A stretch of DNA of 64,000 nt from Agrobacterium larrymoorei (lineage in GTDB: Bacteria; Pseudomonadota; Alphaproteobacteria; Rhizobiales; Rhizobiaceae): assembly GCF_013322225.1 (NCBI RefSeq), contig NZ_JAAMFB010000019.1, positions 62,001 through 126,000 on the forward strand, in the 5' to 3' direction. This document shows, one piece after another, positions 8,262 through 18,379 of the stretch. The notes under the pieces are model-generated. The model worked only from the letters and a program-made list of their open reading frames with translations, was not told the DNA's origin and did no database searches. The translations under genes were made by a program, and so were the position numbers. Every line of letters starts with the position of its first letter. The stretch's first letter is position 1.

Positions 8262-8780
8262 TTATCGCATCTTCAGCGCGGAATCCCAATGCTCGTCAGC
8301 CTTGCCATCCACAAACCGCCAGGTATCGAACCAGGTAGTCGTGTACGTCTTGTTGGGATCCTTTGGGTCCGGTGCCTCGTGTACGAAACCAACCGTTACC
8401 AGATCTCCCTCGGCAGTGACGAAAGCTACAGGTGATTTGATCTTTTCGGGGATCGGCTTGGGTTGTACTTTCAGAACTTCCGTAAAGAATTTCACCACGC
8501 CATCACGCCCGGACGCGGCATTGGGATTGTGCTGAATATAGCGCTCCGTCAGATATTGGTCGGCCATGTCCCAGCGTCCGGCCTCCAGAAGATCACGAAT
8601 GATCTTGTAAGCGACCTGCTTGTTGGCGTGTAGTTTTGGATCGGGGCTGGTGAACAGAGCCTCTGCGTCAGGCGCCCTCACGACTGCTTCCTGCGCATGC
8701 AAAGACTGCACACCGCTCAAGGGTAGCGCAGCGAAGCTGGCGAGGGTCAGAATGGTTATCTTTGCAATGAAGCCGGTCAT
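8262..8780 (-). CDS. Secreted SnoaL-like (NTF2-fold) protein
   Basis: A 172-residue protein with an N-terminal signal peptide of about 30 residues ending SLHAQ. The rest fits the SnoaL-like polyketide cyclase/NTF2 fold: DLLEAGRWDMADQYLTERYIQHNPNAASGRDGVVKFF in the middle and TYTTTWFDTWRFVDGKADEHWD at the C-terminus. Homologues are often called predicted SnoaL-like aldol condensation-catalysing enzymes, but for exported versions no reaction is proven. The start is supported by AGGAGAC five bases upstream of ATG 8780. It is probably a single-gene unit. Confidence 0.82.
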   Translation of the reverse strand: MTGFIAKITILTLASFAALPLSGVQSLHAQEAVVRAPDAEALFTSPDPKLHANKQVAYKIIRDLLEAGRWDMADQYLTERYIQHNPNAASGRDGVVKFFTEVLKVQPKPIPEKIKSPVAFVTAEGDLVTVGFVHEAPDPKDPNKTYTTTWFDTWRFVDGKADEHWDSALKMR

Positions 8781-8894
8781 GGTCGTCTCCTGAATATTGC
8801 CATCGCAACGATATTCATAAGGCGACTAAACCGGCTTCAAAAGAAGGCACATTTTCGACCTCTGGTTACCAAATGGGAACCAGAGGTCTAGTTG

Positions 8895-10187
8895 TCATGC
8901 TGTGCTTGAAGACTGAGTCTTCGTCTGCGATGCGATCATCCGACCAGCAATAATGACGAGAACGCCAGCGACCGCCAGGCATGCGGCAAGGAAGAACATG
9001 GGCGCAATCGTGCTTCCTGTCTGATCCTTGATCCACGGAACGACGTTCTGCGCAATGAAGCCACCGAGATTGCCGACCGAGTTGATTGCGGCAAGACCCG
9101 CTGCGGCGCCCGCGCCCTTCAGGAAACGTCCAGGCAGGCTCCAGAACACCGGCTGACCGGCGAAGATGCCACCGGCAGCGATGCAAAGAAACGCGAACTG
9201 CAGCACCGGCTGGGAAACGAGCGCCGACATCAGCAGGCAGAACGCGCCGGTAAAGGCGGGACCCACGATATAGATGGTCTTCTTTTCGGAACGGTCAGCG
9301 GCATTGGGAATGACGTAAAGCGCGACGGCCACGACGATCCATGGAATGATGTTGATGAAGCCGTTTGCCGTGTTGGAAACGCCGAAGCTCTTCACGATGG
9401 TCGGCAGCCAGTAGCTGAGCCCGTAGGCCGCCAAGGGGAAGCCGATGTAGCACAACGACATAAACAAGACGCGCGGATTGATGAGCGCGCGAAAGCCGTC
9501 TTCTGCATGCTCTTCCATGCCGGAATTTTCAGAGGCGATGCGCTGCTTCAGCCAGTCCTTTTCAGGCTGGGTCAGGAACTTTGCCTTCTCCGGCGTATCA
9601 TCCAGATAAAAAATCGTTACGATACCGGCGATAACAGCCGGAATGCCGGTGGCAAGGAAGACCCATTCCCAGCCCGCATAACCGAAAAGGCCGTCCAAAT
9701 CCAACAGCATGCCGCCGAGCGGCGCACCGATGGCATTGGCCAGCGCGCTGAAAATCATAAACAGGCCGACCATGCGTGCGCGATAATCACGTGGGAACCA
9801 GATGGTGAGGAGATAGAGAACGCCGGGGAAGAAACCTGCCTCACACACGCCGAGTAGAAAACGAAGGATGTAAAACATCGTAGGGCTGCTGGTGTAGGCC
9901 AAAGCGATGGTCACCATTCCCCAGGAAATGATGATGCGGGCAAACCAGCGGCTGGCACCGAAACGGGTGAGGAGCAGGTTGCTGGGAACCTCGAATATGA
10001 AGTAGCCGATGAAGAAAAGCGAAGCGCCCAGACCATAGGCATATTCGCTCAGGCCAAGGTCGCCAACCATCTGCAACTTGGCATAGCTGACATTCTGCCG
10101 GTCAATATAGGCTATCAGATAAAGAATGCCGAGAAACGGCATGAGCCGCCATGTAATTTTGGAAATAAGTTCTTTTTCAGATACCAT
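8895..10187 (-). CDS. MFS transporter, anion:cation symporter (tartrate/phthalate-type) family
   Basis: A 430-residue inner-membrane carrier with about 12 hydrophobic helices. The N-terminal half carries YIDRQNVSYAKLQM and FFIGYFIFEVPSN, both diagnostic of the ACS family (TC 2.A.1.14), whose members import organic anions such as tartrate, phthalate, hexuronates or allantoate. The specific substrate cannot be read from sequence. ATG 10187 is chosen because GGAGGATACG stands directly before it; the frame is open further upstream but without similarity. A palindromic site at 10310-10326 in the upstream region is a candidate operator. Confidence 0.87.
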   Translation of the reverse strand: MVSEKELISKITWRLMPFLGILYLIAYIDRQNVSYAKLQMVGDLGLSEYAYGLGASLFFIGYFIFEVPSNLLLTRFGASRWFARIIISWGMVTIALAYTSSPTMFYILRFLLGVCEAGFFPGVLYLLTIWFPRDYRARMVGLFMIFSALANAIGAPLGGMLLDLDGLFGYAGWEWVFLATGIPAVIAGIVTIFYLDDTPEKAKFLTQPEKDWLKQRIASENSGMEEHAEDGFRALINPRVLFMSLCYIGFPLAAYGLSYWLPTIVKSFGVSNTANGFINIIPWIVVAVALYVIPNAADRSEKKTIYIVGPAFTGAFCLLMSALVSQPVLQFAFLCIAAGGIFAGQPVFWSLPGRFLKGAGAAAGLAAINSVGNLGGFIAQNVVPWIKDQTGSTIAPMFFLAACLAVAGVLVIIAGRMIASQTKTQSSSTA

Positions 10188-10608
10188 AGACGTATCCTCC
10201 CTGTCGGTTGCGAAAACCGCGAACCCACGAGGCCACGGCTGTAGACGGCGCACCACCACCAAAAACTGCGGCAATTTTTGTCGCAACGCAGCAATTTGAA
10301 GGCGCTGTATTTTGCAATGCACAAAAAAACGGCGAGTTAAAGGTAGTCCGGAAGTAAATTTGCTGTGGGCGAGCAATATTGCTGTTGATAAGCCGATCTG
10401 CTATGAACGGCTTATGGGATCGAAATTCAGATGTCTCTCGTCAAATATTTTCGTGCTGCAGGATCACAAGCGTCTGCCGGCACGGTTTTTCGCGCGCATC
10501 GCCGGGGCGCTCAACAGCCGACTTACGTTCGCCTGATGGCCCGATAAGGCTGTCAGCCTTTATTCCACGACCCAATTCCTGTTTTCAAAAAATCGAATGG
10601 ATAAAGCC
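10188..10608. other. Intergenic region between the MFS gene and leuC with operator-like palindrome and short reading frame
   Basis: A 421-bp stretch between divergent genes. TTTTG (10310-10314) and CAAAA (10322-10326) flank CAATGCA, forming a 17-bp palindromic site some 120 bp upstream of the MFS start. On the plus strand, 10431-10547 is a 38-codon frame ([11 protein letters not shown]... ending YVRLMAR) whose stop codon lies in a hairpin, AAGGCTG (10546-10552) / CAGCCTT (10554-10560). This could be a leader unit for leuC or a free-standing small gene; neither is proven. Confidence 0.5.
10431..10547 (+). CDS. Possible 38-residue small protein or leader peptide upstream of leuC
   Basis: The frame reads [20 protein letters not shown] in its first half, with a basic second half containing [10 protein letters not shown] and ending RLMAR. 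It has a weak GGGA ribosome site about ten bases upstream. The TAA stop overlaps the first arm of a hairpin (10546-10560), 50 bp before the leuC start, a layout seen in leader peptides and in small monocistronic units. It has only three Leu codons, so classical leucine attenuation is not supported. I do not recognise the product with certainty. Confidence 0.3.
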   Translation: MSLVKYFRAAGSQASAGTVFRAHRRGAQQPTYVRLMAR

Positions 10609-12018
10609 ATGAGCGCACCGCGTACTCTGTATGATAAAATCTGGGACGATCACGTCGTCAACCGTGATCCTGATGGCACCTGTCTTCTCTACATCGACCG
10701 TCACCTGGTACATGAGGTGACGTCGCCGCAGGCCTTCGAAGGCTTGCGTATGGCCGGTCGCCCCGTCCATTCGCCCACCCGCACACTGGCCGTGGTGGAC
10801 CATAATGTTCCAACGACTGCCGACCGTCTGGAAGGCATCAAGAACGAAGAGAGCCGCATTCAGGTCGAAGCGCTAGCGCAAAACGCTGCCGAGTTCGGTG
10901 TCGAATATTATTCCGAGCGCGACAAGCGCCAGGGGATCGTCCATATCGTCGGGCCTGAGCAGGGCTTCACGCTGCCGGGCATGACAATCGTCTGTGGCGA
11001 TAGTCATACTTCAACCCACGGCGCTTTCGGCGCTCTTGCCCATGGTATCGGTACGTCTGAGGTTGAGCATGTTCTGGCGACGCAGACGCTGATCCAGAAG
11101 AAAGCCAAGAACATGCTGGTGCGTGTGGATGGCAAAGTGCCGGAAGGTGTGACGGCAAAGGACATCATCCTTGCCATCATCGGTGAAATCGGTACCGCTG
11201 GCGGCACGGGCCACGTAATTGAATTCGCAGGCGAAGCGATCCGCTCGCTCTCCATGGAAGGCCGCATGACGGTCTGCAACATGACGATCGAGGGCGGCGC
11301 GCGCGCTGGTCTGATCGCGCCGGATGAAACAACCTTCGACTACATCAAGGATAAGCCGCGTGCGCCGAAGGGCGAAGCGCTAGATCAGGCCATTGCCTAT
11401 TGGAAAACGCTGAAGTCCGACGAAGGCGCGCATTACGACAAAGTTGTTGTTCTGGATGCAGCCAACCTGCCGCCCATCGTTTCCTGGGGTTCTTCGCCGG
11501 AAGATGTCGTTTCGGTTCAGGGCATCGTTCCCAACCCGGATGACATCAGCGAAGAGAACAAGCGCAACTCCAAATGGCGCGCGCTGGACTATATGGGCCT
11601 GAAGCCCGGTACGAAGATGACGGATATCGCCATCGACCGCGTCTTCATCGGTTCCTGCACCAATGGGCGCATCGAGGATCTGCGTGCCGCCGCCAAGGTT
11701 GTGGAAGGCCGCAAGGTTGCGCCAACCGTGTCAGCGATGATCGTTCCGGGCTCCGGCCTTGTGAAGGAGCAGGCGGAAAAGGAAGGTCTGGACAAGGTTT
11801 TCCTCGATGCCGGTTTCGAGTGGCGTGAGCCTGGCTGTTCCATGTGCCTTGCCATGAATGACGACCGTCTGGCACCTGGCGAACGTTGCGCCTCGACCTC
11901 AAACCGTAACTTCGAGGGCCGTCAGGGTTACAAGAGCCGCACGCATCTGGTCTCGCCGGCAATGGCGGCTGCCGCTGCCATTGCCGGTCATTTCGTCGAT
12001 GTGCGTGAGTGGCAGTAA
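10609..12018 (+). CDS. leuC: 3-isopropylmalate dehydratase large subunit
   Basis: A 469-residue [4Fe-4S] enzyme of leucine biosynthesis that isomerises 2- to 3-isopropylmalate together with LeuD. Cluster ligands are visible in GSCTNGR near residues 348-354 and in the GCSMCLAMN block near 408-416; [20 protein letters not shown] is the other aconitase-family hallmark. I choose ATG 10609 ([15 protein letters not shown]), which matches the family N-terminus; an in-frame ATG at 10597 gives four extra residues. leuD is not adjacent, as usual in rhizobia. A terminator follows at 12044. Confidence 0.96.
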   Translation: MSAPRTLYDKIWDDHVVNRDPDGTCLLYIDRHLVHEVTSPQAFEGLRMAGRPVHSPTRTLAVVDHNVPTTADRLEGIKNEESRIQVEALAQNAAEFGVEYYSERDKRQGIVHIVGPEQGFTLPGMTIVCGDSHTSTHGAFGALAHGIGTSEVEHVLATQTLIQKKAKNMLVRVDGKVPEGVTAKDIILAIIGEIGTAGGTGHVIEFAGEAIRSLSMEGRMTVCNMTIEGGARAGLIAPDETTFDYIKDKPRAPKGEALDQAIAYWKTLKSDEGAHYDKVVVLDAANLPPIVSWGSSPEDVVSVQGIVPNPDDISEENKRNSKWRALDYMGLKPGTKMTDIAIDRVFIGSCTNGRIEDLRAAAKVVEGRKVAPTVSAMIVPGSGLVKEQAEKEGLDKVFLDAGFEWREPGCSMCLAMNDDRLAPGERCASTSNRNFEGRQGYKSRTHLVSPAMAAAAAIAGHFVDVREWQ

Positions 12019-12043
12019 AAGCGATTTCGCTTGAGAAACTTTG

Positions 12044-12074
12044 CACCCTCGGATCGCTCCGGGGGTGTTTTGTT
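12044..12074 (+). terminator. Rho-independent terminator after leuC
   Basis: CACCCTCGGA (12044-12053) pairs with TCCGGGGGTG (12058-12067), with one G-T pair, around a short TCGC loop and is followed by TTTTGTTT. It ends the leuC unit before dapF. Confidence 0.9.
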
Positions 12075-12166
12075 TAGGGCTGGCGGCTGGTAATTCTTCC
12101 GCAGTTCCGCCATATAGAGGCAAAATGCGCGAGAGATGCCGCGCCAATCTCGAACAGGTTCATATC

Positions 12167-13069
12167 ATGACGCAGACGGTCGAATTCGCAAAGATGAACG
12201 GGCTTGGCAACAAGATCCTCGTTGTCGATATGCGTGGCCGAAAAGACATGGTGACCCCGCAGGCCGCCATTGCCTTGAATGCGGATGCCGACACGGCCTT
12301 TGATCAGATCATGGCGATCCACGATCCGCGCGTGGACGGCACGGATGCCTATATCGATATCTTGAATTGCGATGGCACCAAGGCTCAGGCCTGTGGCAAC
12401 GGCACGCGTTGCGTCGTGCAGGCTTTGGCGTCCGAGACCGGCAAAAAGGCTTTCACCTTTCAGACTGTGGCGGGCATTCTGAATGCCACCGAGCATGCGG
12501 ACGGCATGATTTCGGTCGACATGGGAATGCCACGTTTCCGCTGGAGCGACATTCCGTTGGCCGAAGAGTTTCACGATACCAGTCGCATCGAATTGCAGAT
12601 CGGGCCAATCGACAATCCGCTGCTGCACTCCCCTGCCGCTATGTCCATGGGCAATCCACATGCCGTCTTCTGGGTGGATCACGATCCCATGGAATTCGAT
12701 CTAGAGCGGATCGGGCCGCTGCTCGAAAGCCATCCGATGTTTCCGGAAAAGGCCAATATCACTCTGGCGCAGGTCATGTCCGATAGCGCGCTGCGTACGC
12801 GCACATTCGAGCGTGGGGCGGGTCTGACGCTTGCCTGCGGTTCCGCCGCTTGCGCCGCTGCCGTCTCTGCTGCGAGGACCGGTCGTACGGGTCGCACGGT
12901 TGAGATCGATGTTGCTTCGAGCCCGGTGCGTATTCCGCTAACTATCGAATGGCGTGAGGACAATCACGTCATCATGACCGGCCCTGCCGAATGGGAATGG
13001 GCCGGACGGGTCGATCCGGTGACTGGCAACTGGGCGCGGGATATTGAGGCTCGGCAGGAGGCATTATGA
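12167..13069 (+). CDS. dapF: Diaminopimelate epimerase
   Basis: A 300-residue enzyme converting LL- to meso-diaminopimelate for lysine and peptidoglycan synthesis. The N-terminal [18 protein letters not shown] and the two active-site cysteine blocks, ACGNGTRC (near residues 75-82) and [10 protein letters not shown] (near 221-230), are present. The start at ATG 12167 matches the family; the frame is open upstream without similarity. It overlaps the next gene, mtaB, by 4 bp (ATGA), so the two are translationally coupled; the dapF-mtaB order is common in Rhizobiales and is followed here by ftsY. Confidence 0.95.
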   Translation: MTQTVEFAKMNGLGNKILVVDMRGRKDMVTPQAAIALNADADTAFDQIMAIHDPRVDGTDAYIDILNCDGTKAQACGNGTRCVVQALASETGKKAFTFQTVAGILNATEHADGMISVDMGMPRFRWSDIPLAEEFHDTSRIELQIGPIDNPLLHSPAAMSMGNPHAVFWVDHDPMEFDLERIGPLLESHPMFPEKANITLAQVMSDSALRTRTFERGAGLTLACGSAACAAAVSAARTGRTGRTVEIDVASSPVRIPLTIEWREDNHVIMTGPAEWEWAGRVDPVTGNWARDIEARQEAL

Positions 13070-14340
13070 GCGGTGTCGAGGTCATAACCTTCGGCTGCCG
13101 CCTCAATACCTATGAATCGGAAGTGATGCGGGCCGAGGCCGAGAAGGCAGGGCTCAACAATGCGGTACTGGTCAACACCTGTGCGGTGACGGGTGAAGCC
13201 GTGCGTCAGGCGCGCCAGGCCATTCGTCGTGCGCGGCGAGATAATCCGCATGCGCGCATCATCGTCACGGGCTGCGCGGCGCAAACAGAAAAGCAGACCT
13301 TCGCGGACATGCCGGAAGTGGATGCGGTGCTGGGCAATGAGGAAAAGCTAAAAAGCACCTCCTATCGTGCGCTGCCGGATTTTGGCGTCTCTGCGGAAGA
13401 AAAGCTTCGCGTCAACGACATCATGAGCGTGAAGGCCACTGCGCCGCAGATGGTGAAGCACATCGATGGGCATGTGCGGGCCTTCATTCAGGTGCAGAAT
13501 GGCTGTGACCATCGCTGCACCTTCTGCATCATCCCCTATGGTCGCGGCAATTCCCGCTCGGTTCCCATGGGTGCTGTCGTGGAGCAAGCGCGCAAGCTTA
13601 CCGAAAGCGGCTATCGCGAAATCGTGCTGACCGGCGTCGATGCTACCAGCTACGGCGCAGATCTTCCCGGCGAGCCGTCGCTTGGTTATCTCGCAAAAAC
13701 GCTGCTGAAACAGGTCCCGGATATTCTGCGGCTTCGGCTGTCGTCCATCGATAGTATCGAGGCGGACAGGCATCTGATGGATTTGATTGCGGATGAAGAG
13801 CGCTTCATGCCACATCTGCATCTGTCGCTCCAGCATGGCGATGACATGATCCTGAAACGCATGAAGCGTCGCCATTTGCGTGACGATGCCGTTCGTTTCT
13901 GTCGTGACGTCCGGGCTCTGCGTCCCGACATCGCCTTCGGTGCGGATATGATTGCGGGGTTCCCGACCGAAACCGAGGAGATGGCTGAGAATGCGGCAAC
14001 GCTTGCTGAAGAATGCGGCATTTCCAACCTTCACGTCTTCCCCTACAGCCCGCGCCCCGGAACACCTGCTGCCCGCATGCCGCAACTGGACCGAGCCTTG
14101 ATCAAGGAGCGTGCCGCAAAATTACGTGAACGTGGCGAATTATTGCGGTACGCGCATCTAGACGGCATGGTTGGTAGTGAGCAGACTATTCTCGTTGAGA
14201 ACAATGGGTTTGCACATACGGACAACTTTACGCTCGTTTCTGCCCCTGATCTTCTGCCCCGCACACTTGCGCGGGTGATCATTACCGGTCACAACGGTAA
14301 GCACTTGAATATACAATATCTGGCGGCGGAAGCGGCCTGA
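13066..14340 (+). CDS. mtaB: tRNA t6A37 methylthiotransferase MtaB
   Basis: A 424-residue radical-SAM enzyme that adds a methylthio group to N6-threonylcarbamoyladenosine at tRNA position 37. The N-terminal MTTase domain starts [14 protein letters not shown] and has further cysteines in NTCAVTGEA and TGCAAQ, the ligands of the second cluster. The radical-SAM motif CDHRCTFC lies near residues 147-154 and a TRAM-like domain forms the C-terminus. GCRLNTYE rather than GCQMN places it with MtaB rather than MiaB or RimO. It overlaps dapF by 4 bp and ftsY follows 22 bp downstream. Confidence 0.92.
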   Translation: MSGVEVITFGCRLNTYESEVMRAEAEKAGLNNAVLVNTCAVTGEAVRQARQAIRRARRDNPHARIIVTGCAAQTEKQTFADMPEVDAVLGNEEKLKSTSYRALPDFGVSAEEKLRVNDIMSVKATAPQMVKHIDGHVRAFIQVQNGCDHRCTFCIIPYGRGNSRSVPMGAVVEQARKLTESGYREIVLTGVDATSYGADLPGEPSLGYLAKTLLKQVPDILRLRLSSIDSIEADRHLMDLIADEERFMPHLHLSLQHGDDMILKRMKRRHLRDDAVRFCRDVRALRPDIAFGADMIAGFPTETEEMAENAATLAEECGISNLHVFPYSPRPGTPAARMPQLDRALIKERAAKLRERGELLRYAHLDGMVGSEQTILVENNGFAHTDNFTLVSAPDLLPRTLARVIITGHNGKHLNIQYLAAEAA

Positions 14341-14362
14341 AGAATTAAGAGACGGAACAGTC

Positions 14363-15826
14363 ATGGCCCTCGGCTTCATCAAAAAAGTCTTTTCGTTCGG
14401 CAAGGACAAGACTGAAACGGATAAGCCAGAGGGCGAAGACGCCGTTCAGCAGCAGGATGACAACCTCTCTTTTGAAGAGGTTTTGACGGAAGCCGAAGCC
14501 CACGCAGTTCTGGCCAACGACCCGGTTTCCGATCTGGAGATGGAAACGGCTGGCGGGCCAGCCTCAGATGCGGTCGAGCCAGAACAGACAATCGAGCCCG
14601 TATCTGCCGAAGAGGACGAAGAGCCACCTCTCCTTCCCGGCACCGAGCAGGTCGGTGATATCGGCATGGTGCCGTTGTCGCTGCTCGAAGCCGAAGCGGC
14701 AGCGAGCGAGACTGTTGATAGCGCAACAACGGTCGAGATTTCGCCAGACGCCCCGCTCGATGAAACGGCGATGGACGATCTGCTCGATGAGGCAGAAGCT
14801 GCCAACACAGAGTTGGACGTCTCGGCCACCTCTACCGTTCCCGCTACTCTGCCGAAGGGCTTCTCCTCTGCTGCTGATCGGGTAGAGCCTGTCGAGGTCG
14901 CTCCTCAAGCAAAGCTGACATGGTTCCAGCGCCTGCGCGCCGGTCTTGCCCGCACCTCTTCGCAGCTCACGAGCCAGATCTCAGCGCTGTTTACAAAGCG
15001 CAAGCTGGATGACGATACGCTGGACGAGCTGGAAGATCTACTGATCCAGTCTGATCTGGGTGTCGAGACAGCCATGCGTATTACCGGTGCGCTGTCTTCC
15101 GAGCGCTACGGCAAGGATGTGAGCGGCGAAGACGTTGCCAAGATAATGGCGGCAGAGATCACCAAGGTTCTGACGCCGGTCGCTAAGCCATTGGAGCTCG
15201 ATCTTTCGCATAAGCCGCATGTCATTCTCGTTGTTGGCGTCAACGGCACTGGCAAAACCACGACCATCGGCAAGCTCGCGGCCAAGCTGTCAGGCTCCGG
15301 TCTCAAGGTCATGCTGGCGGCTGGAGATACATTCCGTGCGGCCGCCATCGAGCAGCTGAAAATCTGGGCGGATCGCACCGGCTCCGAATTTATCGGCACC
15401 AAGCTTGGTGCGGATGCGGCGGGGCTTGCTTACGACGCCTATGAGCAGGCAAGGGCGAAGAAAAGCGATGTGTTGATCATCGATACGGCCGGTCGCCTCC
15501 AGAACAAGACGGAGTTGATGGCTGAGCTGGAGAAGATCGTGCGCGTGCTCTCCAAACTCGATCCTGAAGCACCGCACACCGTGCTTCAGACGCTGGATGC
15601 GACGACAGGACAGAACGCGATGAACCAGGTGGAGATTTTCCGCAATGTTGCGGGCGTCTCGGGCCTGATTATGACAAAATTGGATGGCACGGCGCGCGGC
15701 GGTATCCTCGTTGCCATCGCTGCCAAGCATAAGCTGCCGGTCTATTTCATCGGCGTTGGCGAAGGCGTGGACGATCTGGAGCCTTTCGAAGCCGACGATT
15801 TCGCCAATGCGATTGCAGGAGTTTGA
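14363..15826 (+). CDS. ftsY: Signal recognition particle receptor FtsY
   Basis: A 487-residue SRP GTPase that docks ribosome-nascent chain complexes at the membrane. The first 175 residues form a long acidic, low-complexity extension rich in Glu, Ala and Asp. The NG domain follows: [16 protein letters not shown] at its start, G1 [15 protein letters not shown] near residues 293-307, [28 protein letters not shown] and a [12 protein letters not shown] end. The partner Ffh is encoded at 30002-31570. The stop codon is 2 bp from the next start, so ftsY and ispZ form one operon with dapF-mtaB likely upstream. Confidence 0.96.
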   Translation: MALGFIKKVFSFGKDKTETDKPEGEDAVQQQDDNLSFEEVLTEAEAHAVLANDPVSDLEMETAGGPASDAVEPEQTIEPVSAEEDEEPPLLPGTEQVGDIGMVPLSLLEAEAAASETVDSATTVEISPDAPLDETAMDDLLDEAEAANTELDVSATSTVPATLPKGFSSAADRVEPVEVAPQAKLTWFQRLRAGLARTSSQLTSQISALFTKRKLDDDTLDELEDLLIQSDLGVETAMRITGALSSERYGKDVSGEDVAKIMAAEITKVLTPVAKPLELDLSHKPHVILVVGVNGTGKTTTIGKLAAKLSGSGLKVMLAAGDTFRAAAIEQLKIWADRTGSEFIGTKLGADAAGLAYDAYEQARAKKSDVLIIDTAGRLQNKTELMAELEKIVRVLSKLDPEAPHTVLQTLDATTGQNAMNQVEIFRNVAGVSGLIMTKLDGTARGGILVAIAAKHKLPVYFIGVGEGVDDLEPFEADDFANAIAGV

Positions 15827-15828
15827 GT

Positions 15829-16479
15829 ATGGACGTGGAAAGCAATCAGCGTGAAAGTGAAAAGATGGTGCGGGAAATCAGCCCGCTCCTGAAGTTTGCG
15901 CTGGAACTTGGTCCGCTTCTGATTTTCTTCTTTGCCAATTCCCGCGGCGATTGGCTGGCGGAAAAGCTCCCTGTTCTGCATGAATTCGGTGGCCCAATCT
16001 TCATCGCCACCGGTCTTTTCATGATCGCGACGGCGGTGGCGCTTACCGTGTCCTGGGTTCTGACCAGAACACTGCCGATGATGCCGCTGATTTCCGGTAT
16101 CGTCGTCCTCGTATTCGGTGCGCTGACGCTCTATTTGCAGAACGACACCTTCATTAAAATGAAGCCGACCATCGTCAACAGCCTGTTTGGCGTTATCCTT
16201 CTCGGCGGCCTCCTGTTTGGCCAGTCCCTGCTCGGTTATGTTTTTAATTCCGCCTTCAAGTTGACGGACGAGGGCTGGCGTAAGCTGACTCTGCGCTGGG
16301 GTATCTTCTTCCTGTTTCTCGCGGTGTTGAACGAAGTCGTCTGGCGCAATTTCACCACCGACCAATGGGTCGCCTTCAAGGTGTGGGGCACCATGCCGAT
16401 AACCATCATCTTCACCATGGCCCAGATGCCGCTGGTCATGCGCCACTCGCTTGAGCCTTTGATGAAAGACAAGGAATGA
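15829..16479 (+). CDS. ispZ: Inner membrane septation protein A (YciB/IspZ)
   Basis: A 216-residue polytopic membrane protein with about five hydrophobic helices. [21 protein letters not shown] near the N-terminus and the W-rich segment [22 protein letters not shown] are family signatures. YciB is linked to cell envelope synthesis and normal septation. I choose ATG 15829, preceded by AGGAG with 7-base spacing; a TTG two codons earlier is less likely. The stop overlaps ATG 16476 of the next frame (ATGA), which implies coupling to the DUF2585 gene. Confidence 0.92.
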   Translation: MDVESNQRESEKMVREISPLLKFALELGPLLIFFFANSRGDWLAEKLPVLHEFGGPIFIATGLFMIATAVALTVSWVLTRTLPMMPLISGIVVLVFGALTLYLQNDTFIKMKPTIVNSLFGVILLGGLLFGQSLLGYVFNSAFKLTDEGWRKLTLRWGIFFLFLAVLNEVVWRNFTTDQWVAFKVWGTMPITIIFTMAQMPLVMRHSLEPLMKDKE

Positions 16480-17072
16480 GTTCTACCAACCCCGCTGCCG
16501 CTCGCCCTTCGCATCATCTCTGGTTTGGCGTTGCGGCTGCGCTGCTGCTGGCGTAGGTTCTCATTCTCCATTTCATGGGCCGCATTCCGATCTGTGAATG
16601 CGGTTACGTAAAGCTGTTCGAGCCGGGTGTGAATACGCCGGGCAATTCCCAGCACATTGCAGACTGGTACACTCCGTCTCACATCATTCACGGCTTCCTG
16701 TTCTACTGGTTTGCATGGCTGCTGTTTCGCAAAAAGCCGCTCTCCTTCAGGCTATCCGCCGCCGTGCTCGTGGAAGCGACATGGGAAATCCTGGAAAATT
16801 CACCGATCATCATCGACCGCTACCGAACCGCCACAATGGCGCTTGGCTATAGCGGTGACAGCATTCTGAATTCAGCGATGGATACAGTGTTTATGGCGCT
16901 TGGCTTCCTTTTCGCCGCCCGCGTACCGGTCTGGCTCACCGTCATCGTCGCCATCTTCTTCGAGCTTTTTACCGGATGGTTGATCCGCGACAACCTAACC
17001 CTGAACGTACTGATGCTGATCTCGCCAATCGATGCGATCCGTGAATGGCAGAATGCGCTTCCCGCCGCGTAG
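16476..17072 (+). pseudogene. DUF2585 (UPF0314) membrane protein gene interrupted by an in-frame TAG
   Basis: The full-length frame starts at ATG 16476, coupled to ispZ by an ATGA overlap, and runs [20 protein letters not shown] into the first membrane helix. Codon 27 (16554-16556) is TAG. The same frame then continues without further stops through [20 protein letters not shown] to 17072, which is the conserved DUF2585 body with [19 protein letters not shown] and four more hydrophobic segments. A single C-to-T change (CAG to TAG) would explain it. Re-start at ATG 16575 is possible but has no ribosome site and would lose the first helix. It is a recent nonsense mutation, a sequencing error, or a read-through case. 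Confidence 0.8.
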
Positions 17073-17168
17073 CTCGTCATCGCCGGCCGGTAAGGCGGAT
17101 GCTTTATTAAGAAAAACCGGTTACTTGGTTGCGCAGTAAATGTACCCTTTTGCGTAAAGACCGAGCTC

Positions 17169-18368
17169 GTGCAGGATAATTTCGCCTATCTGCTGCCTTT
17201 TATCATGATCACCTTTGGCGTGATGTTTCTTGGTCTGCAAGCAATCGGTTTTCGCCCGGGTCGCTACTGGGGGCTGGGCTATCTGTCGGCAGCAAGCGGC
17301 TTTGCACTGCCAATGGTGCTGACCGACAATTTTCTTCTGGTACAGGCCGTTCTCTCCAACATACTTTTCTTCTCAGCCTTCTTTTTTTACGGTCATGCGC
17401 TTCTCGTGCAGTTCGAGGTAAAAACGCATGTAAGGGCCAGGATTGGCTTCGCTATCGCTGGCTTCCTTGCCGTCAGTTTCTTTATCTTCGTTCAACCGAA
17501 CCTGAGAAATGGACTCGCCACGAGCGATATCATGATCGCGCTTCTTCTTGCTCCGTCCGTATGGCTCGTCCGGCACAAAGTGCGGAACGTTATGGACAGA
17601 ATTCTGCTAGCGTCAGTGGCACTGGTGGTGTTGGAAACCGTGACACGCGTGACCTTGTTGCTTTTGATGACGAGTAGCACGTCGATGGAAAGCCTCGACA
17701 CCTATCTTTCATCAGAATACGCTTATCTTGTGCAATTCGCCGCCAGTATCTTCGGCTTCTTAATGGCGGTGTCAGTTCTTGGAAGCGCTGTGGCAAAGGT
17801 TTTGGAACAGCATCGTTTTGCTGCGGAACACGACCCTTTGACCGGCCTCTTCAATCGCCGAGGCTTTGATCTCGCCGCGCCAGACTTCAGGTCACCAGAA
17901 CCACCGAAAGGCGTGGCCCTCATGTGCGATATCGACCACTTCAAAACAGTCAATGATCGCTTCGGCCATGCCACGGGCGATCTCGTGATTATCGCTCTGG
18001 CGGAACTGCTGAAGGAACGACTGCCACCAAACGCCAAAATCGCGCGGTTCGGCGGTGAGGAATTCGTTGCCTTCGTTCCTGATTTACACGCTTCCGAAGT
18101 CGCCGTTCTGGCAAATATGGTTCGCAGCGCCTTCTCATCCCGCGACTGGTCTGGAAGCAATGTGCTTGGGCAGATTACATCCAGTTTCGGCATCTCGTCA
18201 CTCGCGCGCGGGGATCATTCGATCCACGATGCTATTTCCCGGGCAGATGGATTTTTATACAAGGCCAAGGAAAACGGACGAAATCAGGTCGTGCAGGAAG
18301 GTATACCTCTTCTTTACGGCTCGAATTCGGGCATCAAGCTTAAAGCGATCAAGATGCCTGGCTCCTGA
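17169..18368 (+). CDS. Membrane-bound diguanylate cyclase (GGDEF domain)
   Basis: A 399-residue protein with six or so hydrophobic helices in the first 210 residues (LLPFIMITFGVMFLGLQAIG at the start), no recognisable periplasmic sensor, and a C-terminal GGDEF domain from about residue 220. DPLTGLFNRRGF begins the domain and the active site reads RFGGEEFVAF near residue 295, so it should make cyclic di-GMP. The inhibitory RxxD motif is absent: the four residues at the equivalent place are PPNA, so product inhibition at that site is not expected. The start is GTG 17169; no ATG fits better. It lies alone between the DUF2585 remnant and the convergent ccm operon. Confidence 0.9.
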   Translation: MQDNFAYLLPFIMITFGVMFLGLQAIGFRPGRYWGLGYLSAASGFALPMVLTDNFLLVQAVLSNILFFSAFFFYGHALLVQFEVKTHVRARIGFAIAGFLAVSFFIFVQPNLRNGLATSDIMIALLLAPSVWLVRHKVRNVMDRILLASVALVVLETVTRVTLLLLMTSSTSMESLDTYLSSEYAYLVQFAASIFGFLMAVSVLGSAVAKVLEQHRFAAEHDPLTGLFNRRGFDLAAPDFRSPEPPKGVALMCDIDHFKTVNDRFGHATGDLVIIALAELLKERLPPNAKIARFGGEEFVAFVPDLHASEVAVLANMVRSAFSSRDWSGSNVLGQITSSFGISSLARGDHSIHDAISRADGFLYKAKENGRNQVVQEGIPLLYGSNSGIKLKAIKMPGS

Positions 18369-18379
18369 CCGGGCCAATC

